A DNA stretch of 64,000 nt from Pedobacter cryoconitis (GTDB lineage Bacteria > Bacteroidota > Bacteroidia > Sphingobacteriales > Sphingobacteriaceae): positions 2,356,001-2,420,000 of the forward strand of contig NZ_JACHCG010000001.1 in the NCBI RefSeq assembly GCF_014200595.1. Reading direction: 5' to 3'. Each line of letters begins with the position of its first letter. The first letter of the stretch is position 1. The notes under the pieces are model-generated. The model saw only the letters and a list, made by a program, of their open reading frames with translations. It had not been told where the DNA came from and made no database searches. Of the stretch, positions 49,869-59,131 are shown piece by piece. The translations under genes and the position numbers were made by a program.

Positions 49869-52800
49869 TTAAAAGTTAACTTTTAGTCCAAAAGCAAAAG
49901 ACCTTAGATTGGGGAAAATTGAAGCTGTAGTTGCACTTGGTATAAAGTCAGGGTCGATATTGCTCTTGTTAGCTCTCCATAGGATTCCAACATTATTGAC
50001 ATAAGCGTAAAGTTGAACGTCACTAACCGGAAGGAAGGGAAATTTAGATTTTTTTAAGGTATAAGATATGCTGACATCCTGTAATCGGATATGGTCTGCT
50101 TTTTCAACAAGCACAGAAGAGTTTGAATAAAAATCATCCCTAGCTGAATTTATAGGATAAACTGCTGAAGGGGTATTTGTGATTAGCTCATCACCTGGTT
50201 TCTGCCACCGCTTATGATAATCTATATTTCCAATAATTGCATTTTGGTACAGGTCTGTATAATTAACAGATGGACGCCTGAAAAAATAATTAAACTTAAA
50301 GCTGATATTTAAAGTAAGCGCAAAATCTGCGTAAGTAAATGTATTTGACAGTCCTCCAAATAGCGTCGGGCGTGCAGGGCCATTATATACTAACCCCGAT
50401 AAACCTGTAGAATTAATAGTTGCGTAATCTTTACTTTTTACACCATTTACGTATCCAATTGGGTCACCGTTCTGCGGATCAAGCCCACCCCAAGGTAAAC
50501 TAAACACGCTATACACAGGCTTTCCCACAATCGGGACAATTGAACGACCATTTAATCCGTCAGCATTAACTAATTGATTATTTGATGCGGTTAAATCATA
50601 TTTAGTAACCTTATCAGTAGCATAACTGACAAGCAAGGAAGTGAGCCACCCAAATCTACCCTTTAAATTTCTCGAATTTAGGGTAATATCTACTCCATTA
50701 CCACTCATTTCTGCAAAGTTGCCATTGAAATTAATTACACCAGTACTAGGTGCTAATTTTGTACTCCCAATGAGGTCTACACCTTTTTTAAAAAAGTACT
50801 CTACACTACCAGAGATCGTATTGTTCAGGGTCGAGAAATCAATTCCAAATTTCGCTTGACTGTTCCTTTCCCACCTTAAATTTGGATTTCCTATATTACT
50901 GACATCTGCATAGTTGATCCTAGTAAACCTAGCATTTGATAATCGATAAAATGTGGTTATACCTGTAGTTGATCTATCTAAGTTTCCATTATATCCATAG
51001 GAAGCAGTTAGATAGAGTTGAGGAAACCAATTTAATTTATAAAAATTCTCATCCGATAACTTCCATTTCCCTCCTACAGACCATAAAGGAACAGATTTTT
51101 GATTCGTTGAAACACCAAAATAATTAGAACCATCTATCCTTGTACTTCCTGTTAGCGTATATTTATTTTGAAAGTTATAAGAGCCTATAGCATAAGCCGA
51201 CTTTAAACGTTCAAGCGTTCCACCTATTACTGTACCGTCGGGAATGTTAGCACCGCCCGTAGGATTAACATTATAGTATGTATTATAATTAACAAGTCCG
51301 TAGGTAGCAACATCATCATCATAACCATAAACTGAACCTCCTTTTATTTCTGTTGAAGCCTGACTAAGCTCATATCCAGCTAGAATAGTAAAGTCATGTT
51401 GGCCATAAGTTCGGCTATAATTTAACTGTGCCCTGAAATTTTGAGCAGCCGTATTACCATTGGAATAATTCAAAAAACCTCCAATTGGTACATTATAATC
51501 CACAACTTTGTCATTTGCTAAAACAGAAAACTGATTTATTAAATTCCTGGCGTAATAACTATCCTTGGTATAAATTGTCTTTTTGTCGGTTATCGTTTTC
51601 TGATATTGATATTTTAAATCAATATTTAATCCCTTGAATAATTCATACTTTATGCTGGTAGATATTCTAGTATCTGTGCCACGTGTATTATTTTGGCTCA
51701 GTCCCAATTCGTTTAATGGAAAATAAGACCAATTAAGAAAACCTTTTGATTGTGCTGAATTTATAAAACTAGTGCGTAAATCTCGTGTAATAGATAAAGG
51801 GTTATTATTTAAATCAGCATATTGATTATAAGGGAAATTTGTAGCCTGTTGCCCTAAAATTGACATTAATGTATTGTCTGTCTTGAAAAGCGATTGAGTG
51901 TAGTACAGTCCGGTAGAAATCTCCAGATTCTTTACAGGTCTGAAAACGTTTAAGGTACTTAATGTAATTCTTTGATTTTCATTGTTTTTTAACATTTGTA
52001 AGGCTTTATCCATCCCTGCGGAAACATAATAAGTTACCTTATCCGTGCCTCCACTCAGATTAAGGGCATATTGTTGAGAAATAGCCTTTCTGTAAAAATA
52101 TTTCTGATTCTGATCCCTTACATCGATATTTTTAAGGTGATTGATAGCGGATAACGAGTCGGCAGATGAGAGTGAGCCATTATTAGCCATAATCTCTACA
52201 GCAGGAGATACTGAGGGATAATTAACATTATCAGAAAGTGCAGAAGTATATTTTCCTTGATCAAAAAGAAACTTTTCAATACCTATATAATCATTAGAGG
52301 ATAAAAAGTTGGGATTATAAAATAAATCCGGTTTGTTGGCGATTGTTATGTTAGCATTTAAAGAAATCCTAAGCTTTGAATTAGGTAAACCTTTTTTAGT
52401 AGTTATAACAATAACCCCATTTCCGGCTTTGACACCCCAAACAGACGATGCGGAAGCATCTTTCAAAATAGTTATAGAAGCAACATCATTAGGGTTGATA
52501 TTATTAATATCCCCACTGTAGGGAAAGTTGTCAACTATAATTAAGGGTTGGTCGTTTGCCTTAATTGTACTGCGCCCCCGGATATTAATATCAAATTGTC
52601 CATTCGTAGTATTACCCGTATTGGCATTGAATACCAGTCCTGAAGTTATCCCGTTTAACTTGCTTAAAACATCAGGAGAAACCCTGCTTTCAAACGCCAC
52701 TTTTATAGGTTGTGCAAAAGAACCTGTTGCCCTTTCTTTGGGAATATTTTGATACCCGGTACTTACAATTTCAACTTCTTTCAAAGAAGTATTATCTGTT

Positions 52801-53096
52801 TGGATGACGATAATCTTTAAATCCCAATTTTGGATATTTGGTAATTGCTTAGTTATATAACCTATTCCAGAAATTTTCAGGTTTGACCCTGCTTGCACAT
52901 TTAAAAGATCAAATATCCCATCTTTATTAGTAATCGTGTGGATTTTAGTATCCATAACAGAAAGATTAATTCCGGGAACTGGCACTCCATTTTCGTCTAT
53001 TATTTTCCCTTTTAGATTTAGGGTTGTGACCTGCGCAATTGAGCTAAAATTTAGGCAAAGCGTGGCCATTACGATGTATATCGTTAGTTTTTTCAT
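49869..53096 (-). CDS. SusC/RagA-family TonB-linked outer-membrane protein
   Basis: The 1075-residue protein has a signal peptide (about 1-21), a carboxypeptidase-like regulatory domain (about 24-105), a plug domain (NIRGRSTI near 170; DPLIIVDNFPYSG near 185; ILKDASASSVWGVKAGNGVIVITTKKG split near 207) and a large barrel ending in Phe1075. The motif KDASASSVWG is the SusC hallmark. It is the first gene of an operon with SusD and a TlpA-like thioredoxin. Confidence 0.95.
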   Translation of the reverse strand: MKKLTIYIVMATLCLNFSSIAQVTTLNLKGKIIDENGVPVPGINLSVMDTKIHTITNKDGIFDLLNVQAGSNLKISGIGYITKQLPNIQNWDLKIIVIQTDNTSLKEVEIVSTGYQNIPKERATGSFAQPIKVAFESRVSPDVLSKLNGITSGLVFNANTGNTTNGQFDINIRGRSTIKANDQPLIIVDNFPYSGDINNINPNDVASITILKDASASSVWGVKAGNGVIVITTKKGLPNSKLRISLNANITIANKPDLFYNPNFLSSNDYIGIEKFLFDQGKYTSALSDNVNYPSVSPAVEIMANNGSLSSADSLSAINHLKNIDVRDQNQKYFYRKAISQQYALNLSGGTDKVTYYVSAGMDKALQMLKNNENQRITLSTLNVFRPVKNLEISTGLYYTQSLFKTDNTLMSILGQQATNFPYNQYADLNNNPLSITRDLRTSFINSAQSKGFLNWSYFPLNELGLSQNNTRGTDTRISTSIKYELFKGLNIDLKYQYQKTITDKKTIYTKDSYYARNLINQFSVLANDKVVDYNVPIGGFLNYSNGNTAAQNFRAQLNYSRTYGQHDFTILAGYELSQASTEIKGGSVYGYDDDVATYGLVNYNTYYNVNPTGGANIPDGTVIGGTLERLKSAYAIGSYNFQNKYTLTGSTRIDGSNYFGVSTNQKSVPLWSVGGKWKLSDENFYKLNWFPQLYLTASYGYNGNLDRSTTGITTFYRLSNARFTRINYADVSNIGNPNLRWERNSQAKFGIDFSTLNNTISGSVEYFFKKGVDLIGSTKLAPSTGVINFNGNFAEMSGNGVDITLNSRNLKGRFGWLTSLLVSYATDKVTKYDLTASNNQLVNADGLNGRSIVPIVGKPVYSVFSLPWGGLDPQNGDPIGYVNGVKSKDYATINSTGLSGLVYNGPARPTLFGGLSNTFTYADFALTLNISFKFNYFFRRPSVNYTDLYQNAIIGNIDYHKRWQKPGDELITNTPSAVYPINSARDDFYSNSSVLVEKADHIRLQDVSISYTLKKSKFPFLPVSDVQLYAYVNNVGILWRANKSNIDPDFIPSATTASIFPNLRSFAFGLKVNF

Positions 53097-53282
53097 GTTT
53101 ATAGTTTAGTTGATTAAGAAGTTTTAAAAAAGCATTTAAGCTATTTTCCCACTAAACTGGTGGTTTAACGATGGTTTCAAATAGTACATGTTGAAACCTG
53201 TATTTTTTCCTGTAGAGGAATTTGATCTTTAGCATGGCCGTTAATAATCAATTTTCTAAATTATTATGTAACGGAATTGGGA

Positions 53283-53415
53283 ATACCCTGAATTGGGTAT
53301 GGGCTCCAATCTCGCCACCGTCCCTGCCGGGTTGAATTAGCGAGGAAGCACCACACCCATGTCAGGGCATGGTCTTCACTCTTTCCGTGCATTCACATTC
53401 TTGGCAGGGACGGTG
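53283..53415 (-). ncRNA. Structured non-coding element upstream of susC
   Basis: The 423-base gap between susC and the sigma gene holds a GC-rich block. CACCGTCCCTGCC (53316-53328) and GGCAGGGACGGTG (53403-53415) form a 13-bp perfect stem, with an inner CCATG/CATGG hairpin near 53362-53377. The outer hairpin ATACCC/GGGTAT lies at 53283/53300. On the minus strand it would be in the susC leader, 220 bases from the start. It could be a regulatory RNA. No known class is recognised. Confidence 0.55.
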
Positions 53416-53519
53416 CATGGTTAAAGTGTGACCTTAAATTTAAGGGTGGTTATAGTCTGTAATTGTTCAAGGTGGTTGATTTTTAATCTTCATCATTTCG
53501 TTTAGTTTGTGGTGGTTTG

Positions 53520-54014
53520 TTAATTCTGTGAAATCTTAGGATTGAGACATAAATTAGTAATTGCCCTTCTAAGAACTTTTTTAACTTCATCGGGATGAAG
53601 GAACATTTCTACCGCAGTTTCTTCTACTTTATTACCTTCTAAATAGATACTTTTAAAAACGCTAAATTCATCTGGTTTAAGAGCTTTCAAAAATCCTGCT
53701 CTAGTGGGTTCTAAATAGTTAGAAATTCGATTTCTAAATTTTAATTCCTCGATTGCACATTTATGTGCAAGATTAATCATCCAAATAAATAACTTACTTC
53801 TATCAGGATTGTACTGATCTATTGAAAACCATATTTTAATTATTACTTTTTGGAGCACATTAATTTTTGTTTCCTCGTCAATTAAAATCATGGATATTAT
53901 TCCAAATAAATAATGTGCATAGTTATTGTACAATATTTCGAAAGCAATGTCATTTTTAGATAATAGAGCTTCGAGCAAAACTTTTTCAGTTAAAGATGTA
54001 TTTGGCTTTTTCAT
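53520..54014 (-). CDS. ECF-type sigma factor
   Basis: The 164-residue protein has sigma-70 region 2 (FEILYNNYAHYLFGIISMIL, then SIDQYNPDRSKLFIWMINLAHK) and a region 4-like part (KPDEFSVFKSIYLEGNKVEETA...VKKVLRRAI). It is a typical short ECF-type sigma of Pedobacter relatives. It overlaps the next gene by 4 bases. It may drive the susC operon, since it lies upstream of it on the same strand; that is inference. Confidence 0.85.
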   Translation of the reverse strand: MKKPNTSLTEKVLLEALLSKNDIAFEILYNNYAHYLFGIISMILIDEETKINVLQKVIIKIWFSIDQYNPDRSKLFIWMINLAHKCAIEELKFRNRISNYLEPTRAGFLKALKPDEFSVFKSIYLEGNKVEETAVEMFLHPDEVKKVLRRAITNLCLNPKISQN

Positions 54015-54373
54015 AATGAAGCATATGAAGTAGAATTATCAGTCATCGTATCTAAAAAATCACTCCAGATTTCCAAGTACCGATCTACATGTTTACTTTC
54101 CATCATTATCTTAATTGCTTTTTTAGTAAACATCGATTTGAGATATTGTAATAAATCAGTTTCAGAGCTTATAGTAAACCTTGTTAACCATAATTCATTG
54201 TAGGCATAACAAATAGGTTCATCTACTTGCTCTTTATCATGGATAAGCATCCTTTTAGAAGTTTTGTACAAAATCCTATGGTATCTATTTATCGATTCGT
54301 CAAAAGCCATGTTATCACTCTCTTTAATTAAGGTCAAAAGGTCATCATCTGACAGGGAAGTATACATACTCAT
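54011..54373 (-). CDS. Region 2-only sigma-like protein
   Basis: The 120-residue protein begins at the ATG before SMYTSLSDDDLL or two codons later. Its middle (DESINRYHRILYKTSKRML, ICYAYNELWLTRF) resembles the start of an ECF sigma region 2, but there is no region 4. It is coupled to the full sigma gene by a 4-base overlap (stop/start). It could modulate that sigma factor or be a degenerate copy. Confidence 0.6.
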   Translation of the reverse strand: MSMYTSLSDDDLLTLIKESDNMAFDESINRYHRILYKTSKRMLIHDKEQVDEPICYAYNELWLTRFTISSETDLLQYLKSMFTKKAIKIMMESKHVDRYLEIWSDFLDTMTDNSTSYASL

Positions 54374-54466
54374 TTTCAGGTAATTAAATTCGGTTAACAG
54401 AAACAAAGCTGGACGACGCTACCAGAACCGTCTGTTCAGTAGGTCGCCCGCTTTGTATAACATATA

Positions 54467-54766
54467 TTAATCTATTGGTTGGTTTGCTGGTTTGGGCAAA
54501 TAGCCATCTTTCACACCTTTTATATAGGAAACTTCTACGAACTCAATTAGTTGCTCTTGGAATAGTAACATGGCAGAAATATCAGAGGGCTCAGCATAGA
54601 CATTTAATAATCGTAACCATGCTCGAAATAACAATTTGATTTTCTCTCTAGTCTCCGGTATAGGATGAAAACTAAAAAATATATTAATCGCAGAATCTGG
54701 ATCAAGAACAAATTGTTCCGGTATGTTATGAGGTTGATAGTTCAAAATTCTATTATAATCTTCCAT
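54467..54766 (-). CDS. Hypothetical 99-residue protein
   Basis: The protein is helical, without membrane segments (IKLLFRAWLRLLNVYAEPSDIS). No family is recognised. A hairpin with ACAAAGC/GCTTTGT arms lies between it and the sigma-like genes (54415-54455). Confidence 0.6.
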   Translation of the reverse strand: MEDYNRILNYQPHNIPEQFVLDPDSAINIFFSFHPIPETREKIKLLFRAWLRLLNVYAEPSDISAMLLFQEQLIEFVEVSYIKGVKDGYLPKPANQPID

Positions 54767-54808
54767 CTTAATTCTTTTATTCGTTTGTTTCTAAAAAGTG
54801 ATTAAAAA

Positions 54809-54866
54809 AAGAAAAGACAAAGCAAGGCGGGCTCTCGTTACTATGAAAAAAGAAACCGCCTGCTTT
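54809..54866 (-). terminator. Terminator-like hairpin after the small 54880 gene
   Basis: AAAGCAAGGCGG at 54819-54830 pairs with CCGCCTGCTTT at 54856-54866 with one bulged base, and on the minus strand a T-rich tract follows (54801-54817). Confidence 0.6.
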
Positions 54867-54879
54867 GGTATGCTGGAAA

Positions 54880-55023
54880 TCAAATTGGATTTTTAGGTTT
54901 AAGAGGAAACATTTTACTGGATGGGGTGATACCAAGGACTGTTGTCAAAATCATATCATTACCATTCACCATTATCAGATGAATATCAGAACACTTAGAT
55001 TGTAATAATTTATGTTTTCTCAT
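54880..55023 (-). CDS. Possible small protein
   Basis: A 47-residue frame starts at the ATG before RKHKLLQSKCSD; the longer frame begins with GTG. A terminator-like hairpin just after the stop supports a real transcript. No family is recognised and no other support is seen. Confidence 0.4.
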   Translation of the reverse strand: MRKHKLLQSKCSDIHLIMVNGNDMILTTVLGITPSSKMFPLKPKNPI

Positions 55024-55090
55024 AGCTCGTAAGTCTACGAGCCTCGATGGTGATAAAATAGGCAGGGCCTTACATACCACCGCATCTTAG

Positions 55091-55206
55091 TTGACAGCCA
55101 AGAACGTGGATTTATAGCAAGGCCCATACCTATCTTAAAGGCAAATATATGCACTTTAAGGTGATATGGGCATTTTATCTTACTACCTCGCGTTCTTGGC
55201 TGTCAA
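55091..55206. repeat. Long inverted repeat, MITE-like or structured RNA
   Basis: TTGACAGCCAAGAACG at 55091-55106 and its exact complement at 55191-55206 form a 16-bp perfect stem. The inner GCCCATA/TATGGGC and CTTAAAG/CTTTAAG stems (about 55122-55172) extend the hairpin. The 116-base unit has no coding frame. It could be a small non-autonomous element or a regulatory RNA. No target duplication is clear. Confidence 0.65.
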
Positions 55207-55319
55207 ACTTTTTGCGACGAGACTCTTAAAAAAAATGCCTTCCTTTTATAGAAAGAAGCTTTATATATAAAATGGTTTAGTTTAAATTACTCATAACCAA
55301 AGATATAAAAAGTATTGAC

Positions 55320-55342
55320 TTATTCAAAATATATTTGAATAA
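55320..55342 (+). promoter_or_regulatory. Operator-like palindrome upstream of the HTH gene
   Basis: TTATTCAAA-ATATA-TTTGAATAA is a perfect 9-bp inverted repeat with a 5-base spacer. It overlaps TATATTTG (55330-55337), a match to the Bacteroidota -7 box. Its place 70 bases upstream of the two-HTH regulator fits auto-repression. Confidence 0.7.
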
Positions 55343-55412
55343 ATGCAAGTAACACACGGATAATTGCTGTTTCAACCATGCATGCCTACTTTTAAAGAAA
55401 GTTGGAAGGAAA

Positions 55413-55943
55413 TTGAAAGAGAAAGCACCAGAAAATTCGTTAGGCATCTATTTAACTAATAGAAAGATCGGTAATATCGAAATTTATGCTAAAACGAGTA
55501 TTCCAACTTCAGAACTTAGTCGCTTAAGAAGCGGTAAAATAAGTTCGATTCCCGCCAACAAGTTATATTTAATTTCTTTGGTTTCTGAAGAGCCAATTGG
55601 TAAGATAGTTGAAATCATTTACCCTAATTTAAATCTAGTTAGTAACCGAACCAGTCAACAAAAATCAAAAGAAAAATTCACTAAGTTAGGATCGTTGTTA
55701 ATATCGGTACATAATGAGGTAAACAGTTTAACTTCTATCTCCTTTAAAACTGGAATCAAATTACCGAGATTAAAAGACCTTATTAAAAAAGAATCAGCAG
55801 TTATCTTAGCACATGAACTATACTTGATTGAGCTGGCGACTGAAGCAAAGGTTGGATCTTATTTTGAAAGGCTCTTCTCTGGACTTCAACTCAATAGCAG
55901 CAAAATGCAAGAGAAGCTGAAAATTGAAGAAAGAAATAGATAA
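55413..55943 (+). CDS. Regulator-like protein with two HTH-like repeats
   Basis: The 176-residue protein consists of two related units. Residues about 9-75 read SLGIYLTNRKIGNIEIYAKTSIPTSELSRLRSGKISS in pieces, and about 88-160 read KLGSLLISVHNEVNSLTSISFKTGIKLPRLKDLIK; both look like Xre/Cro-type helix-turn-helix folds that end in ANKLYLISL and AHELYLIEL. It starts with TTG at 55413 after GGAAGGA; no ATG fits. A perfect palindrome in the promoter suggests auto-control. The specific target is unknown. Confidence 0.65.
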   Translation: MKEKAPENSLGIYLTNRKIGNIEIYAKTSIPTSELSRLRSGKISSIPANKLYLISLVSEEPIGKIVEIIYPNLNLVSNRTSQQKSKEKFTKLGSLLISVHNEVNSLTSISFKTGIKLPRLKDLIKKESAVILAHELYLIELATEAKVGSYFERLFSGLQLNSSKMQEKLKIEERNR

Positions 55944-56127
55944 TATAACATAATTAACCCTGCATGGTTAAAAATGCTTTGCATTGGATCATTAATTTAT
56001 TGAATCATTACTCAAATTGCGGGATTAAAAAAAACTCGCTATTTAAATTTTTAGATACATAAGCAGTAAGTGTTATACTTTTGAACTTAGCAAAAACTCA
56101 TGGTATAGTTATTTATGATCTCATCAG

Positions 56128-56595
56128 TTACGAGATCAATCCAAAAACCTTATAATATTCCATGATTGCAAGTATCCCGGCAAGTCCAGCCATAATAAAA
56201 AAGCCACCACCACCTTTACCAAAACCAATATGATAGAAACTGGTTTGCTGATATATAAAACCAATGCAAAGTAAACTTAATAATGTACCACCATATATGG
56301 CATACAGACTATCTAAATTGGAGAAAAAACGATGCCCCATATGAGAGCCCAGTACCTGATAAAATTCTGGATTTGATTGAGCTACAATTAACAATACGAA
56401 TGGTAAAACCAAAGAGGCAGAAAAGAGTATCCAAATCAAACTACTTAAGCGTTCTTTTTTATATAACGTAAATAGGAGATGAATCAATATAAATAAAATA
56501 CTACCTAGAAAAAAAGAAAGATAATACCCTATTATAAATCCAATCACTGCGCTAATTAGCAGGACAATTCCCCAATTGTTTTTTTCAGTGTTCAT
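56128..56595 (-). CDS. Multi-pass membrane protein, candidate immunity protein
   Basis: The 155-residue protein has about five membrane segments, and no family motif is seen. Its start overlaps the stop of the PAAR-like gene by 11 bases, so its production is tied to that protein. In toxin-immunity modules the small gene right after the effector is usually the immunity gene; a membrane form suggests that the toxin acts on or in the membrane. Confidence 0.6.
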   Translation of the reverse strand: MNTEKNNWGIVLLISAVIGFIIGYYLSFFLGSILFILIHLLFTLYKKERLSSLIWILFSASLVLPFVLLIVAQSNPEFYQVLGSHMGHRFFSNLDSLYAIYGGTLLSLLCIGFIYQQTSFYHIGFGKGGGGFFIMAGLAGILAIMEYYKVFGLIS

Positions 56596-57778
56596 CTGCC
56601 AGTATTTTTATACTTTGTCTTGCCTGCATTTCTTTATTCATTCCAAATTTATCTAAATTCTTTTGTGCATATCGGGAAATTAAATCAGATACAATAAATG
56701 CAGCTAATATGCCATAATCAGCTCGATTGAGATTTTTTGCGACTTCCTTAGTAACCCGTTTTTCATATCTGCCAGATAGTTCTCCACTTTTTTTCTCCCC
56801 AAGAGCTTTTGCTTTACTATTCAACTTCTCTTGTTTACCTATCTGCCTTCTGTAGTGTGGACTGTTTTTACCTCGGCTATAACGATGAACAGGATTATTG
56901 GCTTTAAATACTTCTGCCTGAGATTTTCCATAAGCGTCAAATCTACCCGCATTATCCGTCATTTTTCCATTTTGTCTATCAATTGGAACCCCGCGCATCT
57001 TGTCTCCTTTAACTATAGCGTCACGTTCACCATCTGTATAGAGTGGGTCAGTAAAGGGTTTTTGATAATTGGACATCGTATAGCTTTGCGTGGTGGCGTC
57101 TTCACCACCTGTTAATAAATCTGATGAGCCCTTCAATGGATCTTCGTCTACCATAACATTGGATATAGTATTATTAAGTTCAGAACTACCATATCCAATC
57201 AATAGACTTTTTATAATACCACTACCAAAAGAAGTAGAAGCGTTTATCCATCCACTGATCTGAATGGAATTTGCGAACATCCTAAATGATCTACCCATAA
57301 AAGCAGCACCAAGTATCTCAACAGAATTATTAAATATATTAATGTTATTCTGTTTTCCAGCAGTGTCAGCATCATAAAAAATCTTAATATCACCACCAAA
57401 TACCGGACATATTAGTTTTGAATCTCCTAATAAAGGACGAATACCCTTTATTCTAACTTTACTATGAACTTCCTGCCAGGTTGCTCCACGTAAAGCAATC
57501 CAGCATAATAAATCTCCAATTGATAAAGAAGCCAATATGCCAATTAAAAACCCAGCTAGTACTGCTACAATAAATGGTGCAGCAATGCATGCTGCGACTA
57601 CAATAGCAACCAGAACTCCCGCCCATTTACAAGCAAAATTCTTGGGTTTATCCTCATAAGTAGCGATCAGCTTACCACCTGCAATAAATACGCCCCTATT
57701 TTTAACTAGTAATGTACTCGTATGAAATCCATTAGAGCAGGTAAGTGTTACTTCATTATGTACGTAAGGTTCAGCCAT
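56585..57778 (-). CDS. PAAR-like (DUF4280) protein, candidate type VI-like effector
   Basis: The 397-residue protein has a DUF4280/PAAR-like N-terminus in two parts: MAEPYVHNEVTLTCSNG (start) to YEDKPKNF (about residue 50) and WQEVHSKVRIKGIRPLL with SKLICPVFGGDIKIFY (about 100-135). A hydrophobic insert (about 53-95) lies between them and could form one or two membrane helices. The C-terminal 240 residues have no known domain and are probably the toxin or a polymorphic extension. I choose the ATG at 57778; it overlaps the previous gene by 8 bases. PAAR-like tips carry effectors of contractile injection systems, but no such system is in the window. Confidence 0.72.
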   Translation of the reverse strand: MAEPYVHNEVTLTCSNGFHTSTLLVKNRGVFIAGGKLIATYEDKPKNFACKWAGVLVAIVVAACIAAPFIVAVLAGFLIGILASLSIGDLLCWIALRGATWQEVHSKVRIKGIRPLLGDSKLICPVFGGDIKIFYDADTAGKQNNINIFNNSVEILGAAFMGRSFRMFANSIQISGWINASTSFGSGIIKSLLIGYGSSELNNTISNVMVDEDPLKGSSDLLTGGEDATTQSYTMSNYQKPFTDPLYTDGERDAIVKGDKMRGVPIDRQNGKMTDNAGRFDAYGKSQAEVFKANNPVHRYSRGKNSPHYRRQIGKQEKLNSKAKALGEKKSGELSGRYEKRVTKEVAKNLNRADYGILAAFIVSDLISRYAQKNLDKFGMNKEMQARQSIKILADEH

Positions 57779-58712
57779 TATACACCTCTTCAATTTCTAA
57801 ATTTATTGCATTTTCAATAGATTGGTTTATCTTTTCATTCACTGTTATTCTTGCGAATTTTAGCCAGTTATCCTCCTTGTTGAGGACATATAGTGCCTGG
57901 AAATCAAAAGTATAACGCTCAAACTTTTCCTGTAAAAATGGATATTGTTTATTATATAAAGACTTTGCTTTCTCAGTGTCAAAATTTAGCTTGTCAACAT
58001 TGCCTTCATACTTTAAAATGTATTCATCATATTGTTCGTCATAAGCAACTTCCAAATGAACACGCATTGGAATACTAAGTTCTTCAAAAAAAGTAGACAT
58101 GATTAAAACATTTGCAACTGGATAACGATCCCCCAACACAAGGGGTTGATTGTAAAACCCCCTGAATAAAGAAGAATGGAACAATGATTTTTCAAGTTCC
58201 TTATGCAAAGGGTAGCTTTGCATATATTCTTCGTCTCCCTTAGCTATCATTTTACGTAGTATATCAGCAGGAAGTGCTTGGATTTCGGCTTCCAAAAGTA
58301 AACTAGCTTTTAGCGTCTCCCACTTTTCTTTCAAAAAGGCTTTATTAGTCACATCTTTGATTTTACCTGAAGGATTGAGATCAAATTCGAGGACATTTTT
58401 CAAATCCGTAACTTTTTTTAATATACCTCCAAGTTTTTCTTTTAACCCTAAACCATCCTCATAATTTGATTTATTAACGGATAAGAGTATATGATAAATT
58501 TTCCCAATGGCATTAAGTTCCAAATCAAATTCCTGTTCATGAAAAAAATCTGTGATTAGAGACCCATTAATTGACATTTCTGTATTATGCCTGCTTTGAT
58601 ATTTTTTTTTGGTTAAATCCCTAAGGGAAAAAACAACAGTATTAGCTGTTATTGAATCCGTTGTGTTTTTGATTGGTTCAGAATCATCAGAAAAAAAACT
58701 AAATCGAGACAT
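57771..58712 (-). CDS. Adaptor-like protein upstream of the PAAR-like gene
   Basis: The 313-residue soluble protein has a central helical region and a beta-rich C-terminal half (RVHLEVAYDEQYDEYILKY). No family is recognised. It overlaps the PAAR-like gene by 8 bases and is the first of three coupled genes, so it is placed like a loading chaperone or adaptor for the effector. Confidence 0.6.
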   Translation of the reverse strand: MSRFSFFSDDSEPIKNTTDSITANTVVFSLRDLTKKKYQSRHNTEMSINGSLITDFFHEQEFDLELNAIGKIYHILLSVNKSNYEDGLGLKEKLGGILKKVTDLKNVLEFDLNPSGKIKDVTNKAFLKEKWETLKASLLLEAEIQALPADILRKMIAKGDEEYMQSYPLHKELEKSLFHSSLFRGFYNQPLVLGDRYPVANVLIMSTFFEELSIPMRVHLEVAYDEQYDEYILKYEGNVDKLNFDTEKAKSLYNKQYPFLQEKFERYTFDFQALYVLNKEDNWLKFARITVNEKINQSIENAINLEIEEVYNG

Positions 58713-58945
58713 ATTTAAGAGGTTAATAAATTCTTTTTGTTTTATAACAAATTTCTAGCCAATTTTTTTATTTTTATTGGAGAATATAAATAATGGCATT
58801 ATAGAACAATTGGAATTCTTCAGTTCAAAACTCTCACTCTCAGGTGTTAGTTTATCAAAAGTATGGGATCGCCTTTCATCCAGTGTTGTTCTAATAAGGT
58901 CCAGTATACTTTTTGGATTTAAAATAATATCATTCCTGACTTTTT

Positions 58946-59131
58946 ATGAAGTTATTGGCTTCACTATCCAACTTTTACAATCTAAAAACAGTTTCTAATT
59001 GCTTAAACATTAACCCTTACCTATTCTGCGAAAAATTAATAAATAGCCAGATCTGGCTTTTCACTATGAAATTAATTAATTTAATTGGTATAGATAAAAC
59101 TATCGATAACATAATTAAGCCGAAGGAATAG
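58946..59131 (+). CDS. Possible small protein or broken gene
   Basis: A 61-residue frame ends inside the hairpin terminator at 59118-59150. A second frame (58777-58998, 73 codons) overlaps it in another frame and has a hydrophobic end. Together they may be one frameshifted gene. No family is recognised. Confidence 0.3.
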   Translation: MKLLASLSNFYNLKTVSNCLNINPYLFCEKLINSQIWLFTMKLINLIGIDKTIDNIIKPKE

